From contig NZ_CP094351.1 of the NCBI RefSeq assembly GCF_022807995.1, forward strand, positions 1,829,001 through 1,893,000: a DNA stretch of 64,000 bases, in the 5' to 3' direction. The notes beneath the pieces were generated by a model. That model was given only the letters and a program-made list of their open reading frames with translations, made no database searches and was not told the DNA's origin. Below are positions 45,679 to 57,999 of this stretch, in pieces. This DNA comes from Pseudomonas orientalis. Its GTDB lineage: Bacteria; Pseudomonadota; Gammaproteobacteria; Pseudomonadales; Pseudomonadaceae. The translations under genes were made by a program, and so were the position numbers. How positions within the stretch are numbered: position 1 is the stretch's first letter; the number at the start of each line of letters is the position of its first letter.

Positions 45679-45770
45679 CATCGGGGGCAAGCCCCCTCCC
45701 ACATTTGACTGTATTCACACGTTCAGATGTGTGAACCCAATCCAGTGTGGGAGGGGGCTTGCCCCCGATG
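45679..45770. repeat. REPIN
   Basis: Twin inverted REP between the actP terminator and the gltA terminator. Flanked on both sides by the same short string (GGCCTCATC / GATGAGGCC), which extends the palindrome by 5-6 bp. Confidence 0.9.
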
Positions 45771-45790
45771 AGGCCAGCTCAGGCGACACA

Positions 45791-45822
45791 AATAAAAACG
45801 GCCTCCGCTAAGGGAGGCCGTT
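45791..45822 (-). terminator. Rho-independent terminator of gltA
   Basis: AACGGCCTCC ... GGAGGCCGTT (10-bp arms) with an A-run on the plus strand, i.e. a T-run for minus-strand transcription, 26 bp beyond the gltA stop. Confidence 0.93.
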
Positions 45823-45847
45823 CTCAGTACAGCTTGCAGCCAAATGC

Positions 45848-47137
45848 CTACTTGCGATCTTCCAACTTGGTGATGTCACGCGACTCGTAGCCGGTGTACA
45901 ACTGGCGCGGACGGCCAATCTTGTACGGGCTCGAGAGCATTTCCTTCCAGTGGGAGATCCAGCCCACGGTCCGCGCCAGGGCGAAGATTACGGTGAACAT
46001 GCTGGTTGGAATGCCGATCGCCTTGAGGATGATCCCCGAGTAGAAGTCGACGTTCGGGTACAGCGAGCGTTCGATGAAGTACGGGTCGGTCAGGGCGATC
46101 TCTTCCAGGCGCATGGCCAGTTCGAGTTGCGGATCGTTCTTGATGCCCAGTTCCTTCAATACTTCGTCGCAGGTCTGCTTCATGACGGTGGCGCGCGGGT
46201 CGCGGTTCTTGTACACCCGGTGACCGAAGCCCATCAACTTGAACGGGTCGTTCTTGTCCTTGGCCTTGGCGATGAATGTGTCGATGTTCGAGACATCGCC
46301 GATTTCATCGAGCATGGTCAATACGGCTTCGTTCGCACCGCCGTGGGCAGGGCCCCACAGTGCGGCGATACCGGCGGCGATACAGGCGAACGGGTTGGCA
46401 CCCGAAGAGCCGGCCAGACGTACGGTAGAGGTGGAGGCGTTCTGTTCGTGGTCGGCGTGGAGGATAAAAATCCGGTCCATGGCCTTGGCGAGCACCGGGC
46501 TGATCGGTTTGATCTCGCACGGCGTGTTGAACATCATGTGCAGGAAGTTTTCCGCGTACGTAAGGTCGTTGCGCGGGTACATCATGGGCTGACCCATGGA
46601 GTACTTGTAAACCATTGCGGCCAGGGTCGGCATCTTGGCAACCAGGCGGATCGCGGAAATTTCGCGATGCTGCGGGTTATTGATGTCCAGGGAGTCGTGA
46701 TAGAAGGCCGACAGGGCGCCGACCACGCCGCACATGACGGCCATCGGATGGGCGTCGCGACGGAAGCCGTTGAAAAAGGTCTTCAACTGCTCGTGAACCA
46801 TGGTGTGGTTCTTCACGGTGCTGACGAACTGGGCTTTCTGCTCGGCTGTCGGCAATTCGCCATTTAGCAGCAGGTAGCAGGTTTCCAGGTAGTCCGACTG
46901 TTCAGCGAGTTGCTCGATCGGGTAGCCGCGGTGAAGCAGAATGCCATTGTCGCCATCGATATAGGTGATCTTCGACTCGCAAGAGGCGGTCGACATGAAG
47001 CCTGGGTCGAAAGTGAAACGGCCCGTGGCCGTCAGGCCCCGTACGTCGATAACATCGGGACCAACGGTGCCGGTTAAAATGGGCAGCTCGACGGGGGCTG
47101 CGCCCTCGATGATCAACTGCGCTTTTTTGTCAGCCAT
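45848..47137 (-). CDS. gltA: Citrate synthase (type II, hexameric)
   Basis: A 429-residue enzyme condensing acetyl-CoA and oxaloacetate. Catalytic triad visible: H265 ([10 protein letters not shown]), H306 ([12 protein letters not shown]) and D364 (PNVDFYSG), equal to E. coli H264/H305/D362. The N-terminal [20 protein letters not shown] is the NADH-sensing domain of type II enzymes. It is divergent from sdhCDAB with 365 bp between them. Confidence 0.96.
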   Translation of the reverse strand: MADKKAQLIIEGAAPVELPILTGTVGPDVIDVRGLTATGRFTFDPGFMSTASCESKITYIDGDNGILLHRGYPIEQLAEQSDYLETCYLLLNGELPTAEQKAQFVSTVKNHTMVHEQLKTFFNGFRRDAHPMAVMCGVVGALSAFYHDSLDINNPQHREISAIRLVAKMPTLAAMVYKYSMGQPMMYPRNDLTYAENFLHMMFNTPCEIKPISPVLAKAMDRIFILHADHEQNASTSTVRLAGSSGANPFACIAAGIAALWGPAHGGANEAVLTMLDEIGDVSNIDTFIAKAKDKNDPFKLMGFGHRVYKNRDPRATVMKQTCDEVLKELGIKNDPQLELAMRLEEIALTDPYFIERSLYPNVDFYSGIILKAIGIPTSMFTVIFALARTVGWISHWKEMLSSPYKIGRPRQLYTGYESRDITKLEDRK

Positions 47138-47502
47138 GTGGCCTCCTATTTATGCTTCAAATCATCAGACAGACCCCCCACGCAGGGCCCGCACCACTAT
47201 AGTGAGATAAATCCAGATGTCAATTTGCCTAAAGTCTTGCTCCAGAAGGCTTTAACCGTACTTTTTCGTCGAAATTGCCTGCCATTTACGCCTTTTATCC
47301 CGTCAGCGCAATCAGCTATTAGGGTGAGGTGTGCGCGTTGTCATTAGTAACCTAACTGTCTATACTCGGCCACCGACCGCCAAGGGCTTTTGGGCTTGCT
47401 TTCATTGGGGGTCGCACTCCCTGGGTGGTGCTTACCTGACCAGTCGCACTCCCCAACAACTTTGCCCTGATTGTTAGGGGCTCTTCAGTGTGAAAAAAAG
47501 CC
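47138..47502. promoter_or_regulatory. gltA / sdhC divergent control region
   Basis: 365 bp with no gene. GTCGCACTCCC is repeated at 47411-47421 and 47443-47453 (start-to-start 32 bp, three helical turns) in the part next to sdhC. Two long leaders are likely; promoter boxes were not assigned with confidence. Confidence 0.55.
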
Positions 47503-47877
47503 GTGAATAGCCAACGACCTGTAAACCTAGACCTAAGGACCATCAAACTCCCCATCACCGGCGTTACGTCGTTCCTGCACCGTGTTTCCGGCATCATTCT
47601 GTTCCTGGGCCTGGGCATCATGCTTTATGCATTGAGCAAATCCCTGGGTTCCGAGGAAGGTTTTGCCGAGGTGAAGGCAACCTTGACCAGCCCGCTGGCC
47701 AAGTTCGTAGCATGGGGCCTCCTGTCCGCTCTGCTGTATCACCTGGTAGCCGGCGTGCGCCACTTGATCATGGACATGGGCATCGGTGAGACGCTGGAAG
47801 GCGGCCGCCTGGGCTCGAAAATCATCATCGCCATTTCCGTGGTGCTGATCGTTCTGGCAGGAGTTTGGATATGGTAA
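47503..47877 (+). CDS. sdhC: Succinate dehydrogenase cytochrome b556 subunit SdhC
   Basis: A 124-residue membrane anchor with three helices. RPVNLDLRTIKLPITGVTSF and SFLHRVSGIILFLG carry the quinone-site Ser/Arg. The heme-ligand region is LLYHLVAGVRHLIMDMG. GTG start (GTGAATAGCCAACG) fixed by the family N-terminus. Its stop overlaps the sdhD start (ATGGTAA). Confidence 0.94.
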   Translation: MNSQRPVNLDLRTIKLPITGVTSFLHRVSGIILFLGLGIMLYALSKSLGSEEGFAEVKATLTSPLAKFVAWGLLSALLYHLVAGVRHLIMDMGIGETLEGGRLGSKIIIAISVVLIVLAGVWIW

Positions 47878-48239
47878 CCAGCGTAACGAATCTGTCGCGT
47901 TCGGGCCTCTATGACTGGATGGCACAGCGTGTGTCTGCGGTCGTTCTCGCGGCTTATTTCATTTTCCTGATCGGATACCTCGTCGCAAACCCGGGTATCG
48001 GCTATGAGCAATGGCATGGCCTGTTCGCCCACAATGCGATGCGAATCTTCAGCCTGCTGGCCCTTGTAGCCCTGGGCGCTCACGCCTGGGTCGGCATGTG
48101 GACCATCGCGACCGACTACCTGACGCCAATGGCGCTGGGCAAGTCCGCGACCGCAGTCCGTTTCCTCTTCCAGGCAGTATGCGGCATCGCGATGTTCGCT
48201 TACTTCGTCTGGGGTGTGCAGATTCTTTGGGGTATCTGA
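47871..48239 (+). CDS. sdhD: Succinate dehydrogenase membrane anchor SdhD
   Basis: A 122-residue subunit with three membrane helices (about 22-42, 58-80, 95-118). The heme His lies in ALGAHAWVGMWTI, followed by a Tyr (TDYL) of the quinone site. The start at MVTSVTNLSRSG overlaps sdhC. It lies 3 bp from sdhA. Confidence 0.92.
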   Translation: MVTSVTNLSRSGLYDWMAQRVSAVVLAAYFIFLIGYLVANPGIGYEQWHGLFAHNAMRIFSLLALVALGAHAWVGMWTIATDYLTPMALGKSATAVRFLFQAVCGIAMFAYFVWGVQILWGI

Positions 48240-48242
48240 TTC

Positions 48243-50015
48243 ATGGCTAACATTCCAACTATTTCCTTCGACGCCATCATTATTGGTGGCGGCGGTGCCG
48301 GCATGCGCGCTGCGCTGCAGCTGGCCCAGGGCGGTCACAAGACTGCCGTGATCACCAAGGTGTTCCCGACGCGTTCGCACACCGTATCGGCCCAGGGTGG
48401 CATCACCTGCGCCATCGCCTCCGCCGATCCGAACGATGACTGGCGCTGGCACATGTACGATACCGTCAAGGGTTCCGACTACATCGGTGACCAGGACGCT
48501 ATCGAATACATGTGTCAGGAAGGCCCGGCAGCGGTGTTCGAGCTGGACCACATGGGTCTGCCGTTCTCCCGCACCGAGCAAGGCCGTATCTATCAGCGTC
48601 CATTCGGCGGCCAGTCGAAGGATTACGGCAAAGGCGGGCAGGCTGCCCGTACCTGCGCTGCATCCGACCGTACCGGTCACGCGCTGCTGCACACCCTTTA
48701 TCAGGGCAACCTGAAAGCCGGTACCACGTTCCTGAACGAGTACTACGCTGTCGATCTGGTGAAGAACGGCAAGGGCGAGTTCGTCGGTGTGATCGCCATC
48801 TGCATCGAAACCGGTGAAACTACCTACATTCGTGCCAAGGCTACCGTGCTGGCGACCGGCGGTGCAGGCCGTATCTACGCGTCCACCACCAACGCCCTGA
48901 TCAACACCGGTGACGGCGTCGGCATGGCCCTGCGTGCAGGCGTGCCGGTACAGGACATCGAAATGTGGCAGTTCCACCCCACCGGCATCGCCGGTGCCGG
49001 TGTACTGGTTACAGAAGGTTGCCGTGGTGAAGGTGGTTACCTGATCAACAAGCACGGCGAGCGTTTCATGGAGCGTTATGCGCCGAACGCGAAAGACCTT
49101 GCCGGTCGTGACGTTGTGGCTCGCTCGATGGTTAAAGAAATCATCGCCGGCAACGGCTGTGGGCCGAACGGCGACCACGTACTGCTCAAACTCGATCACC
49201 TGGGCGAAGAAGTGCTGCACAGCCGTCTTCCAGGTATCTGCGAGCTGTCCAAGACCTTTGCTCACGTTGACCCGGTGGTTGCTCCGGTTCCGGTGGTTCC
49301 GACCTGCCACTATATGATGGGCGGCGTGCCGACCAACATTCACGGCCAGGCGATCACTCAGAATGCCGAAGGCGTGGACGAAATCATTCACGGCTTGTTT
49401 GCGGTAGGCGAAGTGGCTTGCGTATCGGTTCACGGTGCCAACCGTCTGGGCGGCAACTCGCTGCTCGATCTGGTGGTATTCGGCCGCGCTGCCGGCCTGC
49501 ACCTGGAAAAAGCCCTGACCGACGGCATCGAATACGATGACGCCACCGACGCCAACATCGAAGCTGCGCTGGCGCGTCTGAACGCTCTGAACGAGCGCAC
49601 TGATGGCGAAGACGTGGCAACCCTGCGTCGCGAGCTGCAAAGCTGCATGCAGAACTACTTCGGTGTGTTCCGTACCGGCGAATACATGCAAAAGGGTATC
49701 GCCCAGCTGGCCGACCTGCGCACGCGCATCGGCAACGTCAAGATCAACGACAAGAGCCAGGCGTTCAACACCGCTCGTATCGAAGCCCTTGAGCTGCAAA
49801 ACCTGCTGGAAGTGGCTGAAGCGACGGCGATCGCCGCCGAGGTTCGCAAGGAGTCCCGTGGTGCCCACGCCCGTGAAGACTTTGAAGACCGCGACGACGA
49901 GAACTGGTTGTGCCATACCCTGTACTTCCCGGGTGACAAGCGCGTGACCAAGCGTGCCGTGAACTTCTCGCCGAAGACGGTGCCGACGTTTGAACCGAAG
50001 ATTCGGACTTACTAA
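48243..50015 (+). CDS. sdhA: Succinate dehydrogenase flavoprotein subunit SdhA
   Basis: A 590-residue catalytic subunit. N-terminal FAD-binding [20 protein letters not shown] (about 11-30), the FAD-linking His in [14 protein letters not shown] (about 45-50), substrate residues [20 protein letters not shown], and [13 protein letters not shown]. It oxidises succinate to fumarate and passes electrons to SdhB. Confidence 0.97.
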   Translation: MANIPTISFDAIIIGGGGAGMRAALQLAQGGHKTAVITKVFPTRSHTVSAQGGITCAIASADPNDDWRWHMYDTVKGSDYIGDQDAIEYMCQEGPAAVFELDHMGLPFSRTEQGRIYQRPFGGQSKDYGKGGQAARTCAASDRTGHALLHTLYQGNLKAGTTFLNEYYAVDLVKNGKGEFVGVIAICIETGETTYIRAKATVLATGGAGRIYASTTNALINTGDGVGMALRAGVPVQDIEMWQFHPTGIAGAGVLVTEGCRGEGGYLINKHGERFMERYAPNAKDLAGRDVVARSMVKEIIAGNGCGPNGDHVLLKLDHLGEEVLHSRLPGICELSKTFAHVDPVVAPVPVVPTCHYMMGGVPTNIHGQAITQNAEGVDEIIHGLFAVGEVACVSVHGANRLGGNSLLDLVVFGRAAGLHLEKALTDGIEYDDATDANIEAALARLNALNERTDGEDVATLRRELQSCMQNYFGVFRTGEYMQKGIAQLADLRTRIGNVKINDKSQAFNTARIEALELQNLLEVAEATAIAAEVRKESRGAHAREDFEDRDDENWLCHTLYFPGDKRVTKRAVNFSPKTVPTFEPKIRTY

Positions 50016-50026
50016 GGGTGGCTGCC

Positions 50027-50731
50027 ATGTTGAAAGTCAGTGTTTATCGCTACAACCCTGATCAGGACGCCGCGCCGTTCATGCAGGAATTCCAGGTCGA
50101 TACCGGCGGTAAAGACCTGATGGTGCTGGATGTACTGGCACTGATCAAAGAGCAGGACGAAGGTTTTTCCTATCGTCGCTCTTGCCGCGAAGGTGTGTGC
50201 GGTTCCGACGGCATGAACATCAACGGCAAGAACGGCCTGGCGTGCATCACGCCGCTGTCGGCCGTGGTCAAGGGCAACAAGCTGATCGTTCGTCCACTGC
50301 CAGGTTTGCCGGTTATCCGTGACCTGGTCGTCGATATGAGCATCTTCTACAAGCAATACGAGAAAGTTAAGCCGTTCCTGCAGAACGACACGCCGGCTCC
50401 GGCCATCGAGCGTCTGCAGTCCCCGGAAGAGCGCGAAAAACTCGACGGCCTGTACGAGTGCATCCTGTGCGCTTGCTGCTCGACGTCGTGCCCGTCCTTC
50501 TGGTGGAACCCGGACAAGTTCCTGGGCCCTGCTGCGCTGCTGCAAGCCTATCGCTTCCTGGCAGACAGCCGTGACACCAAGACGTCCGAGCGTCTGGCTT
50601 CACTGGATGACCCATTCAGCGTATTCCGCTGCCGCGGGATCATGAACTGCGTCAACGTATGTCCTAAAGGCCTGAACCCGACTAAGGCCATTGGTCACAT
50701 CCGTAACATGCTGCTGCAGAGCGGCGTGTAA
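50027..50731 (+). CDS. sdhB: Succinate dehydrogenase iron-sulfur subunit SdhB
   Basis: A 234-residue subunit. [2Fe-2S] ligands in SCREGVCGSDGMNINGKNGLAC (two 20-residue parts: SCREGVCGSDG then NGKNGLAC, about 55-75). [4Fe-4S] ligands in CILCACCSTSCP and [3Fe-4S] in CRGIMNCVNVCPKGLNP. ATG 50027 chosen over GTG 50018, as the family starts ML-VSVYRYNP. It follows sdhA by 11 bp. Confidence 0.95.
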   Translation: MLKVSVYRYNPDQDAAPFMQEFQVDTGGKDLMVLDVLALIKEQDEGFSYRRSCREGVCGSDGMNINGKNGLACITPLSAVVKGNKLIVRPLPGLPVIRDLVVDMSIFYKQYEKVKPFLQNDTPAPAIERLQSPEEREKLDGLYECILCACCSTSCPSFWWNPDKFLGPAALLQAYRFLADSRDTKTSERLASLDDPFSVFRCRGIMNCVNVCPKGLNPTKAIGHIRNMLLQSGV

Positions 50732-50869
50732 CTGACGTTGCAGTAAAAGCAGGACCGTTGTGCCCGTAAATGCTGCGGCGCAGGCTTCAACCGGCGCCGT
50801 AGTTTTAACTTGAGCAGCGACTTACAAAGCCGCGGCTCTTATTTTGAAGAAATGAGACAAGCAGGGGCA

Positions 50870-50887
50870 TTCGGGTTGGTACCCGAA
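50870..50887. other. Hairpin in the sdhB-sucA spacer
   Basis: TTCGGGT-TGGT-ACCCGAA, a 7-bp stem with a 4-base loop in the 261-bp gap between sdhB and sucA. No T-run follows. The gap is long for an operon and could hold a sucA promoter; no other feature is seen there. Confidence 0.4.
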
Positions 50888-50992
50888 CTATCAGCGTGAT
50901 CCTAGTGGCTTGTTCTGGTCGCTGCACTTGGCCTTTTGCAAGCAGACTCGGTGTTTTCGCCGGTGGTGTCCCCAAATCGAGGGTGACCAAGC

Positions 50993-53824
50993 ATGCAAGA
51001 AAGCGTGATGCAGCGCATGTGGAACAGCGGCTATCTTTCAGGTGGTAACGCTGCCTATGTGGAAGAGCTTTATGAGCTCTACCTGCACGACCCTAACGCT
51101 GTGCCAGAAGAATGGCGCACCAAATTTCAGACGTTGTCTTCAGACGGCAACGCTGCCACCGATGTATCGCATGCTGCGATTCGCGATCATTTCGTGCTGC
51201 TGGCAAAGAACCAGCGCCGCGCCCAGCCGGTTTCCGCCGGTAGCGTGAGCAGTGAGCACGAGAAGAAGCAAGTTGAAGTACTGCGACTGATCCAGGCTTA
51301 CCGGATGCGCGGCCACCAGGCGGCCCAGCTTGACCCGCTGGGGCTCTGGCAGCGTCCTGCACCTGCTGACCTGTCGATCAATCATTACGGCTTGACCAAT
51401 GCCGATCTTGATACGACCTTCCGTGCCGGCGACCTGTTCATCGGCAAAGAGGAAGCGAGCCTACGCGAAATTCACGAAGCGTTGCAGCAGACATATTGCC
51501 GCACCATCGGCGCTGAGTTCACGCACATCACCGATTCCGAGCAGCGTCAGTGGTTCCAGCATCGCCTGGAAGGCGTGCGTGGCCGTCCGGTATTGTCCGC
51601 CGAGGTGCGCAGCCACCTGCTTGAGCGCGTGACCGCCGCTGAAGGTCTCGAAAAATACCTGGGTACCAAATACCCGGGCACCAAGCGTTTTGGCCTGGAA
51701 GGCGGCGAAAGCCTGATTCCGATGCTCGACGAACTGATCCAGCGTTCCGGTTCCTACGGCACCAAGGAAGTCGTGATCGGCATGGCCCACCGTGGTCGCC
51801 TGAACGTGTTGGTCAACACCTTCGGCAAGAACCCGCGCGAGCTGTTCGACGAGTTCGAAGGCAAGAAGAAGGTCGAGCTGGGTTCCGGCGACGTCAAGTA
51901 TCACCAGGGCTTCTCGTCCAACGTGATGACCACCGGCGGTGAAGTTCACCTGGCCATGGCCTTCAACCCATCCCACCTGGAAATCGTTTCTCCAGTGGTC
52001 GAGGGTTCGGTTCGTGCTCGCCAGGATCGTCGCAACGACACCACCGGTGAAAAGGTTCTGCCGATTTCCATCCACGGTGACGCGGCGTTCGCCGGTCAGG
52101 GCGTGGTCCTGGAAACATTCCAGATGTCGCAGACTCGCGGCTTCAAGACCGGCGGCACCGTTCACATCGTTATCAACAACCAGGTCGGCTTCACCATCAG
52201 CAACCCGCTGGATGCGCGCTCCACCGAGTACGCCACCGACGTTGCCAAGATGATCCAGGCGCCGATCCTGCATGTGAATGGCGATGATCCGGAAGCCGTA
52301 CTGTTCGTGACCCAACTGGCTGTCGACTACCGCATGCAGTTCAAGCGTGACGTGGTGATCGACCTGGTGTGCTACCGCCGTCGCGGTCACAACGAAGCGG
52401 ACGAGCCTAGCGGCACCCAGCCGTTGATGTACCAGCAGATCACCAAGCAGCGCACCACCCGTGAGCTGTACGCCGAAAGCCTGACCAAGGCCGGTGTGTT
52501 GGATGATGCGCGTGTGCAGGCAAAGATCGACGAATACCGCAATGCGCTGGATAACGGCCTGCATGTGGTGAAAAGCCTGGTCAAGGAGCCGAACAAAGAG
52601 CTGTTCGTTGACTGGCGTCCGTACCTGGGTCACACCTGGACCGCGCGCCATGACACCAGCTTTGACTTGAAGACCTTGCAGGAGTTGTCTGCCAAGTTGC
52701 TGGAAATCCCTGAAGGGTTCGTGGTTCAGCGCCAGGTGGCGAAGATCTACGAAGACCGTCAGAAGATGCAAGCCGGCGGCCTGCCGATCAACTGGGGTTA
52801 CGCCGAAACCATGGCGTATGCGACCCTGGCGTTCGAAGGTCACCCGATCCGCATGACCGGCCAGGACATCGGCCGTGGTACGTTCTCGCACCGTCATGCG
52901 GTATTGCACAACCAGAAAGACGCGGGCACCTACATCCCGTTGCAGAACCTGTACGCAGGCCAGCCACGTTTCGACCTGTACGACTCGTTCCTGTCCGAGG
53001 AAGCCGTACTGGCGTTCGAATACGGCTATTCCACCACCACGCCTAACGCGCTGGTGATCTGGGAAGCCCAGTTCGGCGACTTCGCCAACGGTGCCCAGGT
53101 GGTTATCGACCAGTTCATCACCAGCGGCGAGCACAAGTGGGGCCGTCTGTGCGGTCTGACCATGTTGCTGCCACACGGTTATGAAGGTCAGGGCCCTGAG
53201 CACTCCTCGGCCCGTCTGGAGCGTTACCTGCAGCTGTGCGCCGAGCACAACATTCAGGTATGCGTGCCGACGACCCCGGCGCAGATTTACCACTTGCTGC
53301 GTCGCCAGGTGATTCGTCCGCTGCGCAAGCCGCTGGTCGTGCTGACTCCGAAATCGCTGTTGCGTCACAAACTGGCCGTTTCGACCCTGGAAGATCTGGC
53401 CGAAGGTTCGTTCCAGACCGTTATTCCGGAAATCGATACGCTGGACGCCGCCAAGGTCACTCGCCTGATCCTGTGCAGCGGCAAGGTCTATTACGATCTG
53501 CTGGAAAAACGCCGTGCCGAAGGCCGCGAAGACATCGCCATCGTGCGTATCGAGCAGCTTTATCCGTTCCCGGAAGATGACCTCATGGAGATCATCGCGC
53601 CTTACACCAACCTCACGAATGCAGTGTGGTGTCAGGAAGAACCGATGAACCAGGGCGCGTGGTACAGCAGCCAGCATCACCTGCGTCGCAGCATCGGCAA
53701 CCACAACAGGTCCCTGGGCCTGGAGTACGCCGGTCGTGATGCGTCTGCTGCACCTGCCTGTGGTTATGCATCGATGCACGCCGAGCAGCAGGAAAAACTG
53801 CTGCAAGCTGCTTTCACTGTTTAA
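50993..53824 (+). CDS. sucA: 2-oxoglutarate dehydrogenase E1 component
   Basis: A 943-residue thiamin-diphosphate enzyme that decarboxylates 2-oxoglutarate. Starts MQESVMQRMWNSGYLSGGNA as in pseudomonads. ThDP region GDAAFAGQGVVLETFQMSQ and INNQVGFT (about 360-400), active-site HRGRLNVLVNTFGK (about 264-277), and DQFITSGEHKWG, LPHGYEGQGPEHSSAR in the second half. C-terminal VWCQEEPMNQGAWY binds acetyl-CoA/AMP in homologues. Confidence 0.97.
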   Translation: MQESVMQRMWNSGYLSGGNAAYVEELYELYLHDPNAVPEEWRTKFQTLSSDGNAATDVSHAAIRDHFVLLAKNQRRAQPVSAGSVSSEHEKKQVEVLRLIQAYRMRGHQAAQLDPLGLWQRPAPADLSINHYGLTNADLDTTFRAGDLFIGKEEASLREIHEALQQTYCRTIGAEFTHITDSEQRQWFQHRLEGVRGRPVLSAEVRSHLLERVTAAEGLEKYLGTKYPGTKRFGLEGGESLIPMLDELIQRSGSYGTKEVVIGMAHRGRLNVLVNTFGKNPRELFDEFEGKKKVELGSGDVKYHQGFSSNVMTTGGEVHLAMAFNPSHLEIVSPVVEGSVRARQDRRNDTTGEKVLPISIHGDAAFAGQGVVLETFQMSQTRGFKTGGTVHIVINNQVGFTISNPLDARSTEYATDVAKMIQAPILHVNGDDPEAVLFVTQLAVDYRMQFKRDVVIDLVCYRRRGHNEADEPSGTQPLMYQQITKQRTTRELYAESLTKAGVLDDARVQAKIDEYRNALDNGLHVVKSLVKEPNKELFVDWRPYLGHTWTARHDTSFDLKTLQELSAKLLEIPEGFVVQRQVAKIYEDRQKMQAGGLPINWGYAETMAYATLAFEGHPIRMTGQDIGRGTFSHRHAVLHNQKDAGTYIPLQNLYAGQPRFDLYDSFLSEEAVLAFEYGYSTTTPNALVIWEAQFGDFANGAQVVIDQFITSGEHKWGRLCGLTMLLPHGYEGQGPEHSSARLERYLQLCAEHNIQVCVPTTPAQIYHLLRRQVIRPLRKPLVVLTPKSLLRHKLAVSTLEDLAEGSFQTVIPEIDTLDAAKVTRLILCSGKVYYDLLEKRRAEGREDIAIVRIEQLYPFPEDDLMEIIAPYTNLTNAVWCQEEPMNQGAWYSSQHHLRRSIGNHNRSLGLEYAGRDASAAPACGYASMHAEQQEKLLQAAFTV

Positions 53825-53868
53825 CGCCTTCGCGCTGACTGAAACCGAATTTTAAGGACCTACAGATA

Positions 53869-55092
53869 ATGGCTATCGAAATCAAAGCCCCGTCATTCCC
53901 GGAATCGGTTGCCGATGGCACCGTTGCCACCTGGCACAAGAAACCAGGCGAGGCCGTCAAGCGTGACGACCTGATCGTCGACATCGAAACTGACAAAGTC
54001 GTGCTGGAAGTGCTGGCCGAAGCCGACGGCGTGCTGGGCGCCATCGTGGCGGAAGAGGGCGCTACCGTTCTGTCGAACCAGGTACTGGGCTCGATCGAAG
54101 AGGGCAGCGCTGCTGCTCCTGCTCCTGCTGCCGCCGCACCGGCTGCTGCTTCCGCGCCTGCCGCCGCTCCGGCTGCGGGTGGCGAAGATCCGATCGCCGC
54201 ACCGGCTGCGCGTCAGCTGGCTGATGAGAACGGTATCAACCTGGCGTCCATCAAGGGCACCGGTAAAGACGGCCGTGTCACCAAGGAAGACGTGGTGGCT
54301 GCAGTTGAAGCCAAGAAAAACGCTCCGGCGGCCGCGCCTGCCAAACCAGCCGCTCCTGCTGCCGCTGCGCCTGTGTTTGCCGCTGGCGACCGCACCGAGA
54401 AGCGCGTACCGATGACTCGTGTGCGTGCCACCGTGGCCAAGCGCCTGGTCGAAGCACAGTCAAACATGGCGATGCTGACCACCTTCAACGAAGTCGACAT
54501 GACTGAAGTCATGGCGTTGCGTTCGAAGTACAAGGACCTCTTTGAGAAGAGCCATAACGGCGTGCGTTTGGGCTTCATGTCGTTCTTCGTGAAAGCGGCC
54601 ACCGAAGCGCTGAAACGCTTCCCGGCAGTCAACGCTTCCATCGACGGCGCCGACATCGTCTACCATGGCTATGCAGACATCGGCGTTGCCGTGTCGAGCG
54701 ACCGTGGCCTGGTGGTTCCGGTCCTGCGTAACGCCGAGCTGATGAGCCTGGCTGAAATCGAAGGCGGCATCGCCGGCTTCGGCAAGAAAGCCCGTGACGG
54801 CAAGCTGACCATCGACGAGATGACCGGCGGTACGTTCACCATCACTAACGGTGGTACCTTCGGTTCGATGATGTCGACGCCGATCGTCAACCCACCGCAA
54901 GCCGCGATCCTGGGCATGCACAACATCATCCAGCGTCCGATGGCCATCAACGGCCAGGTCGTGATCCGCCCAATGATGTACCTGGCACTGTCTTACGATC
55001 ACCGCCTGATCGATGGTAAAGAAGCCGTGACGTTCCTGGTCACCATCAAGAACCTGCTGGAAGACCCGGCTCGTCTGCTGCTGGATATCTGA
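53869..55092 (+). CDS. sucB: Dihydrolipoyllysine succinyltransferase (2-oxoglutarate dehydrogenase E2)
   Basis: A 407-residue E2. Lipoyl domain 1-75 with lipoyl-Lys43 in [11 protein letters not shown]. An Ala-Pro-rich linker (about 80-105), a peripheral-subunit-binding domain (about 108-145: [20 protein letters not shown]), a second Ala-Pro linker, and the acyltransferase domain with the catalytic HRLIDG (His378, Asp382). 44 bp after sucA. Confidence 0.96.
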   Translation: MAIEIKAPSFPESVADGTVATWHKKPGEAVKRDDLIVDIETDKVVLEVLAEADGVLGAIVAEEGATVLSNQVLGSIEEGSAAAPAPAAAAPAAASAPAAAPAAGGEDPIAAPAARQLADENGINLASIKGTGKDGRVTKEDVVAAVEAKKNAPAAAPAKPAAPAAAAPVFAAGDRTEKRVPMTRVRATVAKRLVEAQSNMAMLTTFNEVDMTEVMALRSKYKDLFEKSHNGVRLGFMSFFVKAATEALKRFPAVNASIDGADIVYHGYADIGVAVSSDRGLVVPVLRNAELMSLAEIEGGIAGFGKKARDGKLTIDEMTGGTFTITNGGTFGSMMSTPIVNPPQAAILGMHNIIQRPMAINGQVVIRPMMYLALSYDHRLIDGKEAVTFLVTIKNLLEDPARLLLDI

Positions 55093-55099
55093 TAAAGCG

Positions 55100-56628
<1,529 letters not shown>

Positions 56629-56832
56629 GCGAGATAATAAGAAACCACGGCGGAGTTGCCCGTCGTGAGCCTTGCGCGCAAGACTCACCGCGGAATATCC
56701 GCTGGACGCAGCCTTGCGCAGCTTTACGGGCCATAAGCCCCGCAGGTTGCGCAAGCAGCAGTCACAGGTGGCGCGGCACTCATAATGAGCGCAGCGCCGA
56801 ATGCGCAGTACCTAACGAAGACGGTAAAAAGC

Positions 56833-57999
56833 ATGAATCTTCACGAGTATCAGGGTAAGCAGCTGTTCGCTGAATACGGCCTGCCAGTTTCCAAGGGCTA
56901 CGCAGTAGACACCCCGGAAGCAGCAGCAGAAGCTTGCGACAAAATCGGCGGCAGCGAGTGGGTTGTCAAAGCCCAGGTCCACGCCGGTGGTCGCGGTAAA
57001 GCGGGCGGCGTTAAGCTGGTTCGCAGCAAAGAAGACGCCAAGGCCTTCGCACAGCAGTGGCTGGGCAAGCGTCTGGTGACTTACCAGACTGATGCCAATG
57101 GCCAGCCAGTCACCAAGATCCTGGTTGAATCGTGCACTGATATCGCTAAAGAGCTGTACCTGGGCGCTGTCGTTGACCGTTCGAGCCGTCGCATCGTGTT
57201 CATGGCGTCCACCGAAGGTGGCGTGGACATCGAGAAAATCGCTCACGAAACCCCGGAAAAAATTCTGAAGGCCACTATCGATCCACTGGTCGGCGCTCAG
57301 CCATTCCAGGGTCGCGAGCTGGCTTTCCAACTGGGTCTGGAAGGCAAGCAAGTTGCCCAGTTCGCCAAGATCTTCGTCGGTCTGGCCAAACTGTTCCAGG
57401 ATCACGATCTGGCCCTGCTGGAAGTGAACCCGCTGGTGATCAAGGCTGATGGCGATCTGCATTGCCTCGATGCCAAGATCAACATCGACGCCAACGCCAT
57501 GTACCGTCAGCCCAAGCTGAAGACTTTCCACGATCCGTCGCAAGACGATCCGCGCGAAGCGCACGCTGCCAAGTTCGAACTGAACTACGTAGCCCTGGAA
57601 GGTAACATCGGCTGCATGGTCAACGGTGCCGGCCTGGCCATGGGTACCATGGACATCGTCAACCTGCATGGCGGCAAACCAGCCAACTTCCTCGACGTAG
57701 GTGGTGGCGCTACCAAGGAACGCGTTACCGAAGCGTTCAAGATCATCCTGTCCGACTCAAACGTCGCCGCAGTACTGGTCAACATCTTCGGCGGCATCGT
57801 TCGTTGCGACATGATTGCCGAAGGCATCATCGGTGCAGTGAAAGAAGTCGGCGTTAAAATCCCGGTTGTTGTTCGCCTTGAAGGTAACAACGCTGAACTG
57901 GGCGCTAAAGTACTGGCAGAAAGCGGTTTGAACATCATCGCGGCTACCAGCCTGACCGACGCTGCTCAACAAGTTGTCAAAGCTGCGGAGGGCAAATAA
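56833..57999 (+). CDS. sucC: Succinyl-CoA synthetase beta subunit
   Basis: A 388-residue ATP-grasp subunit. Start [20 protein letters not shown] is the family N-terminus (longer frame to 56785 is not). [15 protein letters not shown] is the nucleotide-binding loop, and [20 protein letters not shown] (with [10 protein letters not shown]) the phosphate/CoA end. With SucD it makes succinate, CoA and ATP. Its stop TAA shares a base with the sucD ATG. 204 bp lie between lpd and sucC. Confidence 0.97.
   Translation: MNLHEYQGKQLFAEYGLPVSKGYAVDTPEAAAEACDKIGGSEWVVKAQVHAGGRGKAGGVKLVRSKEDAKAFAQQWLGKRLVTYQTDANGQPVTKILVESCTDIAKELYLGAVVDRSSRRIVFMASTEGGVDIEKIAHETPEKILKATIDPLVGAQPFQGRELAFQLGLEGKQVAQFAKIFVGLAKLFQDHDLALLEVNPLVIKADGDLHCLDAKINIDANAMYRQPKLKTFHDPSQDDPREAHAAKFELNYVALEGNIGCMVNGAGLAMGTMDIVNLHGGKPANFLDVGGGATKERVTEAFKIILSDSNVAAVLVNIFGGIVRCDMIAEGIIGAVKEVGVKIPVVVRLEGNNAELGAKVLAESGLNIIAATSLTDAAQQVVKAAEGK

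Noticed and set aside
25642..45770. A CRISPR-like array suggested by the many similar short repeats
   Set aside because: The repeats are inverted pairs scattered over tens of kilobases, with no regular spacers and no cas genes; they are REP/REPIN elements.
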